Source: Clostridium cibarium
GTDB lineage: Bacteria; Bacillota; Clostridia; Clostridiales; Clostridiaceae
Length of the DNA: 64,000 nt
Direction: 5' to 3'
Assembly (NCBI RefSeq): GCF_014836335.1
Contig: NZ_JACSRA010000024.1
Coordinates: 1-64,000, forward strand
Shown here: piece after piece, positions 18,241-26,741 of the stretch
Layout: each line of letters opens with the position of its first letter
Position numbering within the stretch: position 1 is the stretch's first letter
Notes under the pieces: model-generated
What the model saw: the letters and a program-made list of their open reading frames with translations, nothing else
Database searches by the model: none
Told to the model about the DNA's origin: nothing
Translations under genes and position numbers: made by a program

Positions 18241-18441
18241 ATGAAGGAAAAGCTAGATAATATCCTTTTAAGTAATATGGATCCACAGTTAGTAATGTAT
18301 TGTACTATTGCTAGCCTAGTAATTGGAGTGATTCTTCTATTTGTTGGATTTTATTTAAAGAAAAAAGGAAAAAAGTGGGGCACAGTAATTTCATTAATTG
18401 GAGTTCTTGGTGTTGCTATTAATGCAATTAGATTAATTTAG
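18241..18441 (+). CDS. Small membrane protein, 66 aa
   Basis: It has two hydrophobic helices separated by a basic loop, KKKGKKWG (residues ~20-40 and ~48-64). AAGGAG lies upstream of the ATG. It sits on the plus strand inside the otherwise minus-strand YvrJ/DUF1659/DUF2922 group. No family was recognised. Confidence 0.6.
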   Translation: MKEKLDNILLSNMDPQLVMYCTIASLVIGVILLFVGFYLKKKGKKWGTVISLIGVLGVAINAIRLI

Positions 18442-18486
18442 GTAAGCTTTTGATTATTTGACTACGAAATTATTTGATTAAATTAT

Positions 18487-18523
18487 AAAGGGTAATAAGC
18501 ATGGTTTTTGTTTATTACCCTTT
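18487..18523. terminator. Bidirectional terminator
   Basis: A 12-bp stem, AAAGGGTAATAA (18487-18498) with TTATTACCCTTT (18512-18523), lies between convergent genes. Confidence 0.8.
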
Positions 18524-18526
18524 AGA

Positions 18527-18712
18527 TTATGCTGCATTATTATCATCATTATCAATAACAACTCCAAGCTTTGTAGAAATAATTGTATTAAGTTTATTAA
18601 TTGATGAAGACAAGCCATTGATTTGTTTTTCAAGTCTAATAAGTAAGTAGGCTGAAACTGCTACAGGAAAACCTACATTACCTATTAGTCCTATAAAATC
18701 ATTAACTTCCAT
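18527..18712 (-). CDS. YvrJ-family small protein, 61 aa
   Basis: The sequence begins with NDFIGLIGNVGFPVAVSAYLLIRLEK, the signature of the YvrJ family: a single membrane helix followed by a short coiled segment (INGLSSSINKLNTII). The function of these holin-sized proteins is unknown. They are usually found beside DUF1659 and DUF2922, as here. GGAGGTGA lies before the ATG. Confidence 0.88.
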   Translation of the reverse strand: MEVNDFIGLIGNVGFPVAVSAYLLIRLEKQINGLSSSINKLNTIISTKLGVVIDNDDNNAA

Positions 18713-18779
18713 AAAATCACCTCCTTTAGTTAAGTTATATTCTGAATTTAGTGAAAGTCTTATATTAATTTAAATAATT

Positions 18780-19175
18780 TTATTTAACTATGCGGTCATA
18801 ATATTCAGTAATAGCTGTATCTACTATAATGCTAACGAAGGCATTTAAGTCATGATGAATACTCTTAAGTTCATTAATCTTTCTAACAGTAGAAGCCCTT
18901 AGCATATAAGTTCTTTTTACATCTAAAAATTCTCCATCAATAGGTGGAGCAGAGCCATTAGCACCTGGTGTTCTCCTGTTATCATAAATTTCATTGGTAA
19001 TAGGAGAAATTATAGCTTCCTTAGCTGTGGACATAATATTAGTATCTTCTGAAAAGTCAAAGGCTGCTACACATTTTCCTTTAGGTTCAATAAAACCATC
19101 ACTAAAACATTGGTGTTCTAGCTCCTCATAAGCTAAATCATCTTTGCTCATAACAAATTCTTTTTTTCGCCCCAT
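18780..19175 (-). CDS. Hypothetical protein with RHH-like C-terminus, 131 aa
   Basis: The N-terminal 85 residues are polar and low in obvious motifs. The C-terminal YMLRASTVRKINELKSIHHDLNAFVSIIVDTAITEYY resembles a ribbon-helix-helix strand and helices. GGAGGAGGTG gives a very strong ribosome site at 19175. It is the first minus-strand gene of the YvrJ group and may regulate it, but that is inference. Confidence 0.6.
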   Translation of the reverse strand: MGRKKEFVMSKDDLAYEELEHQCFSDGFIEPKGKCVAAFDFSEDTNIMSTAKEAIISPITNEIYDNRRTPGANGSAPPIDGEFLDVKRTYMLRASTVRKINELKSIHHDLNAFVSIIVDTAITEYYDRIVK

Positions 19176-19256
19176 AAATTCACCTCCTCCTTAAAGATAT
19201 ATGTAAAAAAAGTAGATATTCTAATATTCTTTTATGGAAATATTCTTATATTCCTG

Positions 19257-19289
19257 TATTCTTAAGAATATGCTGGTAAAATGCGGCTT
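19257..19289. repeat. Copy 1 of a dispersed motif around AAGAATATGCTGGTAAAATG
   Basis: A match with two or three differences is at 34611-34640 (AAGAATATGCTGATAAAATG). It lies in the 204-bp divergent region between the RHH-like gene and the 79-aa gene, which also carries several ATATTCTT words that could be operator sites. Confidence 0.45.
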
Positions 19290-19379
19290 TTGAGAATTTT
19301 TTTGTGATTATAATGAGTTTTTTTAGGAAAAGTTATATATCTTTTATGAGTAAAAAATTTTAAGAGGAGTGAATTTTAA

Positions 19380-19619
19380 ATGGAAGATGAAATCAAATTT
19401 AGGTCAGAGGATTTTAAAAGCTATGATAGGAAGGAGATAGCTTTAGCCATTAGAAACAGCAATTATGATAATGAAATTGTTTGTTCTCTTTTGGATGAGG
19501 AAATATTAAGTGATTGCACAAGCTGCTCACTAAAAAAGATATGTAGTGATATAGATAAAATATCAAAATCCTTTAAAGAAAGGACAAGTACTGTTGTTAA
19601 GTCATTTCAATTTGAGTGA
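19380..19619 (+). CDS. Small Cys-containing protein, 79 aa
   Basis: An acidic soluble protein with the cluster CTSCSLKKIC near residues 47-56, which could bind a metal. AGAGGAGTG lies before the ATG. It is divergent from the RHH-like gene. No family was recognised. Confidence 0.6.
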   Translation: MEDEIKFRSEDFKSYDRKEIALAIRNSNYDNEIVCSLLDEEILSDCTSCSLKKICSDIDKISKSFKERTSTVVKSFQFE

Positions 19620-19673
19620 AAAAGATCTTTGGTTGGGTTAGTACCTTTGGTGCAAGCTCATTTTTTATTAGAA

Positions 19674-19694
19674 TATACACTAAATTAGTGTATA
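19674..19694. promoter_or_regulatory. 8-bp inverted repeat, possible operator
   Basis: TATACACT (19674-19681) and AGTGTATA (19687-19694) lie about 40 bp upstream of the 292-aa membrane protein gene. T-rich and A-rich flanks mean it could also act as the terminator of the preceding gene. Confidence 0.4.
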
Positions 19695-19732
19695 ATAAAA
19701 AATATGTTTTAACTATGAGGAGGAGAAAGTAA

Positions 19733-20611
19733 TTGAAAATAAGAATGTTCCATGATGTGTTTCATGTGAAATTAAGCATATGGTTTAAGCTAGAATATAT
19801 AAAAATAGTACTTTTAACTAAGAGATCTTTAAGGTGTAAAAAAAGAATATTAAATTATATACTGCAATTATGGCCTGTTATATTTTGTTTAGTAATATAT
19901 GTGTTATTAGCTTATACAGTTAATGGTGAAAAAGATTTCTTAAAAACAATGTGGCAAGAAAAGTCAGTTATATTTACATGTTTGATTTTAGCATTATCAA
20001 ATAATTTGGTGCAGGGAGAGAAGAAGAGAAAAAGTATATTAATTAAAAAACATGCATTATATGTAGATATGATGAGATTATATGAAAATGAAATTTTAAA
20101 GATCTGTAAGTATATGGGGTATGAGCACGGGGAAGACATGATATTCTATACTTCTAAAAGGTGGAAGCGCATTGATGTTGCTGTGAGAAATTTTATTAAT
20201 AATGAAAACTTTTCTAATATGTTAATGCAGAATTATAATAATATATTAAAAGAATTTGAATACTTAGAGTATATAACAAGAGATTTAAGCAGAGACATTC
20301 TTGAATATAAATTAGAAAAAGATAAATTAATGTTTGATATAGACATGGTTTTAAATATTATTATGAATAGCAAAAATAAGCTTCAAGAAATACACTACGA
20401 TGTATCAGAAGGAAGGAATATTGAAGAGTGTGACATTTGGAGATTTGTAGAATTATATGCCCTTATGATAATGTATATAGGCTGTTTTGTTGATAGTTTA
20501 AGAAGTGTATGGAGGAAGGATATAAATCTTACTATTAAAGCATATAAGTTGTTATCAATTGAAAATGAAGATAAGATATATAACCATTATAGAAGTAAGA
20601 TATTAGAATGA
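19733..20611 (+). CDS. Membrane-anchored hypothetical protein, 292 aa
   Basis: Two membrane helices lie in the N-terminal third (residues ~42-62 and ~78-95). A long, mostly alpha-helical domain follows, with Leu/Ile heptads. The TTG start is well spaced from AGGAGGAG. An ATG four codons later is an alternative. No family was recognised, and no enzymatic motif was seen. Confidence 0.6.
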   Translation: MKIRMFHDVFHVKLSIWFKLEYIKIVLLTKRSLRCKKRILNYILQLWPVIFCLVIYVLLAYTVNGEKDFLKTMWQEKSVIFTCLILALSNNLVQGEKKRKSILIKKHALYVDMMRLYENEILKICKYMGYEHGEDMIFYTSKRWKRIDVAVRNFINNENFSNMLMQNYNNILKEFEYLEYITRDLSRDILEYKLEKDKLMFDIDMVLNIIMNSKNKLQEIHYDVSEGRNIEECDIWRFVELYALMIMYIGCFVDSLRSVWRKDINLTIKAYKLLSIENEDKIYNHYRSKILE

Positions 20612-20725
20612 GTTATTTTATAGAATGCAAATACAAGTTGCTAATTTGCAATTGTTGGTTGGTGTTATTTTAGTGTAAGACCTATTATAATTTACACATA
20701 ATAACAAAGAAAAGAGGTAGAAGTC

Positions 20726-21277
20726 ATGGGCTTTGCAGAAAATTTGAAATCAATTAGGAAGGAAAGACACATTTCACAAGAAGAGGTAGCAGAAATAATG
20801 GGGGTAAGTCGCCAAGCAGTTTCTAAGTGGGAGCAGGGAAGTGTTTATCCAGAAATGGAAAAGCTGCTTCTTTTGGCTAAAGAACTTAATTTATCTTTAG
20901 ATTATTTAATGTTAGGTGAGAAAAGTTCCAATGAAAACAATAAAACTATATCCAATAATATAATTGTACCAACAGGGAAAATTACAATTAAATCATATGA
21001 TGGAAAAGCAATTGTTAACTGCTATAAGGTTTTAGCGTCACCTGTGATGTACAAAGCAAAAAATGATGAACCTAAATATTGGTTGATTGGTGTTAATAAT
21101 GGAGCATTTTGGGGAGAAAAATCAATTTTACTTGGCTGGTATGCTGATGAAGAAAAGATAAAAAAGGAAATAGATGAAATTGCAGAAGCAATTAATAATG
21201 GGGTACAAGCATATGAATTAAAATATGCAGTAAAAGTTAAGAATAAAATGTTAAGAGTAAAAATAGATGAAGAGTAG
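20726..21277 (+). CDS. XRE-family transcriptional regulator, 183 aa
   Basis: The N-terminal HTH_3 domain (MGFAENLKSIRKERHISQEEVAEIMGVSRQAVSKWEQGSVYPEMEKLLLLAKELNLSLDYLM, shown only to locate it at residues 1-62) is textbook Cro/CI type. The C-terminal ~110 residues, with ITIKSYDGKAIVNCYKV and FWGEKSILLGWYADEE, form a small beta-rich sensor domain found in many clostridial XRE regulators. AAAGAGGTAG precedes the ATG. It is probably autonomous, as no obvious partner gene is adjacent. Confidence 0.88.
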   Translation: MGFAENLKSIRKERHISQEEVAEIMGVSRQAVSKWEQGSVYPEMEKLLLLAKELNLSLDYLMLGEKSSNENNKTISNNIIVPTGKITIKSYDGKAIVNCYKVLASPVMYKAKNDEPKYWLIGVNNGAFWGEKSILLGWYADEEKIKKEIDEIAEAINNGVQAYELKYAVKVKNKMLRVKIDEE

Positions 21278-21343
21278 CTTGGCTTTTAGGTGATGTACAA
21301 GAAATTATATTTTTAGAATTAATATAATTAAATAAATTGTAGG

Positions 21344-21371
21344 GAAGGAAAATACATGTGTATTTTCCTTC
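21344..21371 (+). terminator. Terminator after the XRE regulator
   Basis: GAAGGAAAATAC pairs with GTATTTTCCTTC around a 4-nt loop, followed by TTTG. The rest of the gap up to 21553 shows no gene. Confidence 0.8.
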
Positions 21372-21553
21372 TTTGTATTTAGTGACTTAATTAATCCAAT
21401 TTGGGATAATTAAGAAAAAAATAGCGTTAATTGTAGAAATATGATACAATACCCATGGCTCAAAATTATTGCAGAAATTAGTGGGAACAAAGGGGGAAAA
21501 TACAATATTAGCAATAATATTTGACAATGCATTAACTTAATTAGGAGGAAACG

Positions 21554-23548
21554 ATGAAAAGTATTAAAACAAAACTGATATTATCTTTAGGGGTGCTAAT
21601 AGGAATTATATGTATAGGATTAGGTGTAGTTTCATTTGTAAATTCATCAAAGGCATTAACATTGAATTTAGGAAAAACTCTTCCTAACATTGCAGAACAA
21701 GCAGCTAGCAGCATTCAAGGAAGAATTGAAGGGCATCTAAGTTCATTAGAGGCTATTGCAGCAAGAAACGAAATAAAAGATCCTAATAACTCATGGGAAA
21801 ATAAAATGCCAATTCTTTTAGATGAATGCAAAAGAATAAAAGGCATTAGGATGGAAATTGTAGATAAGAATGGGGATATTAAGAAAGCGGATGGAACAAC
21901 TGCTAATGTTAAAGAGAGAGCATATTTTAAAAATGCACTATCTGGTAAAAGCAGTGTGTCAGATCCAATAATAAATAAGTCTGATAAAACTGTAGTAGTT
22001 GTGTATGCAGTTCCTATTAAAAACAATAATGAAGTTGTAGGAGTGCTAATTGAAACAACAGACGGTAATAAATTAAGTGAATTAACTAACATGATTAAAG
22101 TTGGGGAAACAGGCTATGCATTTATGATAAACAAAGATGGTGTAAACATAGCTAGTAAAGATAAAGACAAAGTAATTGATATGCATAATCCAATTGAAGA
22201 AGCTAAAAATGATCCAACTTTACAATCATCAGCAGAAAATGAAAAGAAAATGATTAAAGGTGGAAAAGGATTAGGTGAATACACTTATCTTGGAGTAAAA
22301 AAATATGTAGGGTATGCTCCAGTAGGAGATACTAATTGGTCACTAGGAGTTACAGTAACTAGAACAGAAATATTATCAGAGTTAGATAGCTTAAAGATTT
22401 CTGTTATGATATCATCTATAGTATTTATATTAATTGGATTAGCGATTCTTTATATAATTGCTAATAGTATATCTAAAGGAATAAAATCAACTTCAAAACA
22501 TTTAGAATTATTAGCAGGAGGAAATTTATGTGAAGAAGTTCCGCCTAAATATTTAAAACTAAAAGATGAAGTTGGGGATATGACTAACTCAATGAAGGTA
22601 ATGCAAGAATCCCTAGGAAATATGATTAGAAGGATAAAAGAAAATTCTTCAAATATTAATATGCAATCAGAAAGCTTATCTTCTGTTTCAGAAGAAATAG
22701 CAAATGTATCGCAAAATGTTACAGAAGCAATATCTGAAATTGCAAAAGGGACAAGCAATCAATCTGAAGATTTAATAAATGTAACAGATATCCTTAATGA
22801 ATTTAGTAATAAGTTATCTGAAATGGTTACTGAAATACATGTTGTAGATTCAAATTCTAGAGAAATAAGTTTAATGGCAAATGATAGCAGTAGTGAAATG
22901 AACGGATTAAATCAATCAGTAATAAATGTGAGCAATTCATTTAAAGAATTTTATCGTAAAATCATGGCACTTGGAAAAGATATAAATGAAATAAATGAAA
23001 TCACAAATTTAATAAATAATATTGCAGAGCAAACAAATTTATTAGCACTAAATGCAGCTATTGAAGCAGCTAGAGCAGGGGAAGCAGGAAAAGGATTTTC
23101 AGTAGTTGCAGAGGAAATAAGAAAACTTGCTGAACAAGCAAAAACATCATCAGAGGATATTAGTAAATTGATTAATGCAATATCTAATAATACTGATACT
23201 ATAGTTCAGGAATCAATTACAATGGATGATGAAATAATGAATCAAGCTAAAACTATAGACAATTCAATAACATCTTTCAAGAAAATAATACAAGCAGTAG
23301 ATGAAGTAATTCCTAAGATTGAAATAGTTAAAAATTCTGCTGAGGATATAGATAATGATAAGAATGCTATTTTAAATAGAATAGATGGAGTATCTTCAGT
23401 TTCAGTTGAGATTTCATCATCTTCACAGGAGATTTCTGCATCATCAGAAGAAATGAATGCTTCAACAGAAGAAGTATCAGCAGCAGCACAAATGCTTAAC
23501 AATATGACAAGTGAAATGATTGAGGAAGTAAATAAGTTTAAAGTTTAA
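21554..23548 (+). CDS. Methyl-accepting chemotaxis protein, 664 aa
   Basis: A transmembrane chemoreceptor. TM1 covers ~8-29, an extracellular dCache-type sensor ~35-275 contains the [19 protein letters not shown] and [13 protein letters not shown] segments, and TM2 is ~280-300. A HAMP linker follows, then the cytoplasmic signalling rod. The highly conserved hairpin tip is [20 protein letters not shown] followed by [20 protein letters not shown]. It couples ligand sensing to CheA/CheW. No C-terminal pentapeptide tether is seen. AGGAGG lies 7 nt before the ATG. No other chemotaxis genes are nearby. Confidence 0.95.
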   Translation: MKSIKTKLILSLGVLIGIICIGLGVVSFVNSSKALTLNLGKTLPNIAEQAASSIQGRIEGHLSSLEAIAARNEIKDPNNSWENKMPILLDECKRIKGIRMEIVDKNGDIKKADGTTANVKERAYFKNALSGKSSVSDPIINKSDKTVVVVYAVPIKNNNEVVGVLIETTDGNKLSELTNMIKVGETGYAFMINKDGVNIASKDKDKVIDMHNPIEEAKNDPTLQSSAENEKKMIKGGKGLGEYTYLGVKKYVGYAPVGDTNWSLGVTVTRTEILSELDSLKISVMISSIVFILIGLAILYIIANSISKGIKSTSKHLELLAGGNLCEEVPPKYLKLKDEVGDMTNSMKVMQESLGNMIRRIKENSSNINMQSESLSSVSEEIANVSQNVTEAISEIAKGTSNQSEDLINVTDILNEFSNKLSEMVTEIHVVDSNSREISLMANDSSSEMNGLNQSVINVSNSFKEFYRKIMALGKDINEINEITNLINNIAEQTNLLALNAAIEAARAGEAGKGFSVVAEEIRKLAEQAKTSSEDISKLINAISNNTDTIVQESITMDDEIMNQAKTIDNSITSFKKIIQAVDEVIPKIEIVKNSAEDIDNDKNAILNRIDGVSSVSVEISSSSQEISASSEEMNASTEEVSAAAQMLNNMTSEMIEEVNKFKV

Positions 23549-23571
23549 TATGGAAGAATTTGAATAGGAAA

Positions 23572-23601
23572 ATAGGGCCTGATTTTGGGCTCTATTTTTT
23601 G
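23572..23601 (+). terminator. Terminator after the chemoreceptor
   Basis: ATAGGGCC (23572-23579) pairs with GGCTCTAT (23588-23595), with one G-U, followed by TTTTTT. Confidence 0.75.
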
Positions 23602-23628
23602 TATGTGTCTTAAACTTCAGAGATGACG

Positions 23629-24930
23629 AAAGTGAAATATATTTACAAAATTGAGATATAAGAGTAAAATAGACAAAGGGATTGGGAAAAACTAGGGAAT
23701 TACAATTAAGCAAACGATATTGAATTTATCAAGGAATTAAATTAAGATGAATGGAGATATAGTATGCTTAAGTTAAATAATAAAGAAATAAAGACTTATT
23801 ATATACAGGACAAGCATCTATTGAAGGATAAAGTGGGAGAAACTCATTTTGTTTTAAAAAGAGATGTTGTGTCCTTTTTTCATTCCGCTGTGCATTATGT
23901 TAAGTAGCTTAGGAGGAATGAAATGTGATAAGTGATATAAAAGTAAATTACGGGGTAATAGGAGATCTAAGGGATAAAATAGCTACATATAAATCAGCAA
24001 TTGAAACCATGGAAGAGTCATTAAATAATATAAATAGCAGGCTTGAGACCGAAAACAGCGGGGAAGCTGTAGCAGCGTTAATAAGTAAGCATGAAGACTT
24101 AAAAGGTGATATAAGTGCCTGCAAGGGAGAACTAGAGGATTTATATAAACTTTTTAGTGGTTTCCATGATGAAATGACAGGAATAATACATCCCATGAGT
24201 TATGGGGCTATTATGAGAGTAGACAGAGATGATATATGGTGGAACATGCAGTCAATAATAGGTGCCTGTACTGCAATAGGAATCATGAGATACAATGTTT
24301 CAACCTATAGAAGTTTTCCAAGTTTCTCGGACAGTAAAGAAGAAAAAGAAAATCAAGAAAGAAATTATAGAAAAATAGAGGAAATTTGGGATATAATTAA
24401 TTCATATAAGAGTGGATTTGATTCCGAAATAGATTATATGAATAATCTCTTTAATAGTAAAGTAGTCCCATATGAAGAGATGGACAATAATTATGCCAGC
24501 AGAGCCCATGAAACATATACGAGATATGTAACTACATGGGAAAGAATAGTGGATGGAATTATAGATTTTTCTCAAATGGTAGGAAACTTCGTAGACGGAG
24601 TGATAAAATCAGTAGAAGATTTAATTAAAGGACTAGTTGGACTAGTTAAAGGCGTTTTTGTATATGCTGTAGGTGCCGTAGCTGTTGTAATATCAAAAGT
24701 AACTGGAGATACTCCAGACTGGCTTAAGGGAGCAGAAGAAGACTTTTATAAGGATAACGAAATGATAAAGGCTGTCCTTGATGATCCTTCTATCATAGTC
24801 GAAGGGATAGCACAACAAGTTTCTGATGCAAAGGATGAAAAGGGATTAGCTTATTGTACTGGATATACAGCTGGACTTATAGCACAGATGGTACTGCTTA
24901 AGAAGGTTAAAGGTGGTAGTGGTGCTGAGG
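23629..24930 (+). repeat. Long direct repeat, copy 1: toxin leader plus N-terminal module
   Basis: This 1,302-bp block matches 31734-33035 at a constant offset of 8,105 bp without indels. It contains the intergenic leader, a 47-codon ORF and codons 1-335 of the effector gene. Similarity stops sharply at GGTGGTAGTGGTGCTGAGG. Confidence 0.95.
23764..23907 (+). CDS. Conserved 47-aa ORF upstream of the LXG-like toxin
   Basis: The short frame encodes LNNKEIKTYYIQDKHLL then KVGETHFVLKRDVVSFFHSA, and ends 17 bp before the toxin start. The same ORF is preserved at 31869-32012 with only a few substitutions. A modest GGAG is upstream. It could be a small partner or chaperone of the effector, a translated leader, or the remnant of a longer gene. 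Without homology data I cannot decide. Confidence 0.45.
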   Translation: MLKLNNKEIKTYYIQDKHLLKDKVGETHFVLKRDVVSFFHSAVHYVK

Positions 24931-25757
24931 GAGTTAGTGAAGCTAGAGTAAAATATCTTGAAACTTTAAAAAATGGATTAGTAGATGATGATGCTTGGAA
25001 GAATTTGTACAAGCATGCTGAAAAGAATGATATTGATTTAGGAACAAAATCCTTTGAATGGAAGTTACAAAAAGTTGAAGAACTTAAATCAGAAATTTTA
25101 GCAGATAGAGATTTAATGTCAATAATACAAGAAAAAGCAAATAACTTATTGAAATTATCTGACAATAGATTAAGCGATGCTATGGCTAGTGGTTACAGCG
25201 CTGAAGATTATTATAGAGTTTTAAATCAAGAAAAAAGTGGCATAAGAGCTAAGGAATATATGGAATCACTTGAAAATTCAAACTTAGTTGATGAGTGGCA
25301 TAATAATTTCTACGGAAATGATAGTAAGTATGTTATAAGTTATATGTCTAAAAATGATTATATTAAGTTTGTTTTAGATGGAAGATCAATTGGTAGACCA
25401 GGGGCAAATGGTGGTCAGTTTGTTTTGCCGGAATTAACAGCAAATTCTATAGAAACAAAATTAGCTGATTTAGGGTCTATAGAATCTTCAACTACTGAAT
25501 TTAAAAGACAATTAGCAAAAGCTTTAGGTTTACCAGAGAATACTTATAATTTCGGAGTTGTTAGAGTTCAAATTCCAATAGATTCAGATATAGATTTACG
25601 AATAGTAAGTGGTGTAGAAGATGGTTGTAATTATCAATGGGTTCCAGGAACCAAAACTTTAGGTGGTACTAGAGAAGGTATAATAAGACAGATATTAGAA
25701 AGTAAAGATAAAGATTTATATGAGCAAATTATTAATAATTCGAAGGTTGGAAACTAA
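23925..25757 (+). CDS. LXG-like polymorphic toxin A, 610 aa
   Basis: Probably a type VII secretion effector. Residues ~1-100 are a coiled-coil region (GVIGDLRDKIATYKSAIET) like LXG/WXG100 N-termini. Residues ~200-335 form a pretoxin region with a hydrophobic stretch (GLVGLVKGVFVYAVGAVAVV) and a GLAYCTGYTAGLIAQMVLLK segment. The C-terminal ~275 residues are unique to this copy and contain DGRSIGRPGANGGQFVLPEL and DIDLRIVSGVEDGCNYQWVP; I cannot assign its activity. The GTG start is fixed by AGGAGG, because nearby ATGs lead to immediate stops. An immunity candidate follows after 22 bp. Confidence 0.85.
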   Translation: MISDIKVNYGVIGDLRDKIATYKSAIETMEESLNNINSRLETENSGEAVAALISKHEDLKGDISACKGELEDLYKLFSGFHDEMTGIIHPMSYGAIMRVDRDDIWWNMQSIIGACTAIGIMRYNVSTYRSFPSFSDSKEEKENQERNYRKIEEIWDIINSYKSGFDSEIDYMNNLFNSKVVPYEEMDNNYASRAHETYTRYVTTWERIVDGIIDFSQMVGNFVDGVIKSVEDLIKGLVGLVKGVFVYAVGAVAVVISKVTGDTPDWLKGAEEDFYKDNEMIKAVLDDPSIIVEGIAQQVSDAKDEKGLAYCTGYTAGLIAQMVLLKKVKGGSGAEGVSEARVKYLETLKNGLVDDDAWKNLYKHAEKNDIDLGTKSFEWKLQKVEELKSEILADRDLMSIIQEKANNLLKLSDNRLSDAMASGYSAEDYYRVLNQEKSGIRAKEYMESLENSNLVDEWHNNFYGNDSKYVISYMSKNDYIKFVLDGRSIGRPGANGGQFVLPELTANSIETKLADLGSIESSTTEFKRQLAKALGLPENTYNFGVVRVQIPIDSDIDLRIVSGVEDGCNYQWVPGTKTLGGTREGIIRQILESKDKDLYEQIINNSKVGN

Positions 25758-25779
25758 CTCAATATAAAGGAGGATAAAG

Positions 25780-26268
25780 ATGGAAGATGATATTAATAGA
25801 AAAAGTTTATTACTTGCAATAAAGAGAAATGAACTTGATGATTTCCTAGTAGGAAGAGGAGTATATTCTTTTGGATTTAATCCATATAGGCCAGGAAATT
25901 CTATGTTAGATTTAGATAATGCAATGCCAGAAATATATAAATACCATATTGATGAGCCAGATGAAAGAGTAGATATATTGTTAGAAAAGACATTATTAGA
26001 ATGGCTAACATGGAAATCAGGAATAGGTGTATATGCAGTGTTTTTAGTATTAAGTTATCAGTTAAAAATGGAAAAATTGAAAAAATCTCCATTCAGTATA
26101 AATAAAAAAGAGATAATTAGAGAGTTAAGGAAAGATGCTCTTACATATGAAGGTAAACTGAAAAATCGCAAGGAGTATGAAGGAGAAAATTTAACAGAAG
26201 GATTATGGGAGGCTATGCAACTTGAAAATGAAAGAAATATTAAGGATTATGGAATAGAAATCTTATAA
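25780..26268 (+). CDS. Candidate immunity protein for toxin A, 162 aa
   Basis: A cytoplasmic, mostly helical protein without signal or membrane segments, 22 bp after toxin A, with AAAGGAGG before the ATG. The position directly after a variable toxin tip is the usual place of the cognate immunity gene. The sequence (FNPYRPGNSMLDLDNAMPEI, KTLLEWLTWKSGIGVYAVFL) matches no immunity family I can name. A strong terminator follows, so the toxin-immunity pair forms one transcript. Confidence 0.7.
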   Translation: MEDDINRKSLLLAIKRNELDDFLVGRGVYSFGFNPYRPGNSMLDLDNAMPEIYKYHIDEPDERVDILLEKTLLEWLTWKSGIGVYAVFLVLSYQLKMEKLKKSPFSINKKEIIRELRKDALTYEGKLKNRKEYEGENLTEGLWEAMQLENERNIKDYGIEIL

Positions 26269-26288
26269 TTTTTCAAGAAATTTTATAT

Positions 26289-26326
26289 AGACTTCAATAA
26301 ATAGAAAGAGTTATTTATTGAAGTCT
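26289..26326. terminator. Terminator of the toxin A unit
   Basis: A 15-bp perfect stem, AGACTTCAATAAATA (26289-26303) with TATTTATTGAAGTCT (26312-26326), followed by TTTT. Confidence 0.85.
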
Positions 26327-26351
26327 TTTACAATTCGTAGAAGACTGAGTA

Positions 26352-26435
26352 GCAGGTGGAATATGAATTCAATATCAGCTTCCATTACCAGTAGATATCT
26401 TAGAAGAATTAGGATTGCTAAAAATAATAAAGTAA
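26352..26435 (+). pseudogene. Orphan TNT-like toxin tail
   Basis: In one frame the DNA reads AGGI, a TGA stop, then IQYQLPLPVDILEELGLLKI before a stop. GGIQYQLP-like tails with a short helix end the TNT (DUF4237) NAD-glycohydrolase toxin domain. Only this last ~28 codons remains, with no promoter, start or upstream body. It is directly followed by an Imm59-like gene, which fits a displaced toxin tip that kept its immunity gene. Confidence 0.55.
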
Positions 26436-26449
26436 GGAGAAAAATATTT

Positions 26450-26721
26450 ATGAGGATAGAAGAAGCAAAAAAATAATTGAAGAAGAGGAGTTGGATAGGT
26501 ATAAAAAGATAACATCTGATGGAATTGATATAGTAGAAAATCAAATTGGTATTCTCGAAACAAAAGATGGTTGGCAATTCTTTTGTATAAATGAAAGGGG
26601 CGGGGTTGAAGTTATTGAAAAACATAAAATAAAAGAAGATGCTATTTCTCATATGATAGAGGGATTAAGGGTTGAAAAAAGAATTGCTGAAAGACGATTA
26701 ATGAGAATGAATAAAATATAG
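26450..26721 (+). pseudogene. Imm59-like immunity gene with A-tract frameshift
   Basis: AAGGAG precedes ATG at 26450, which reads MRIEEAKK then TAA. Adding one A to the seven-A run at 26467-26473 restores a 90-residue protein that continues IIEEEELDRYKKIT, NQIGILETKDGWQFFCINER and ISHMIEGLRVEKRIAERR. This pattern resembles Imm59-type immunity proteins. As sequenced, translation could also start at TTG 26491 (behind AGAGGAG) and give 76 residues. It may be a true pseudogene, a slippage-expressed gene, or a sequencing error in a homopolymer. Confidence 0.6.
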
Positions 26722-26741
26722 TAGGAAAGAGTCTTTTATAA

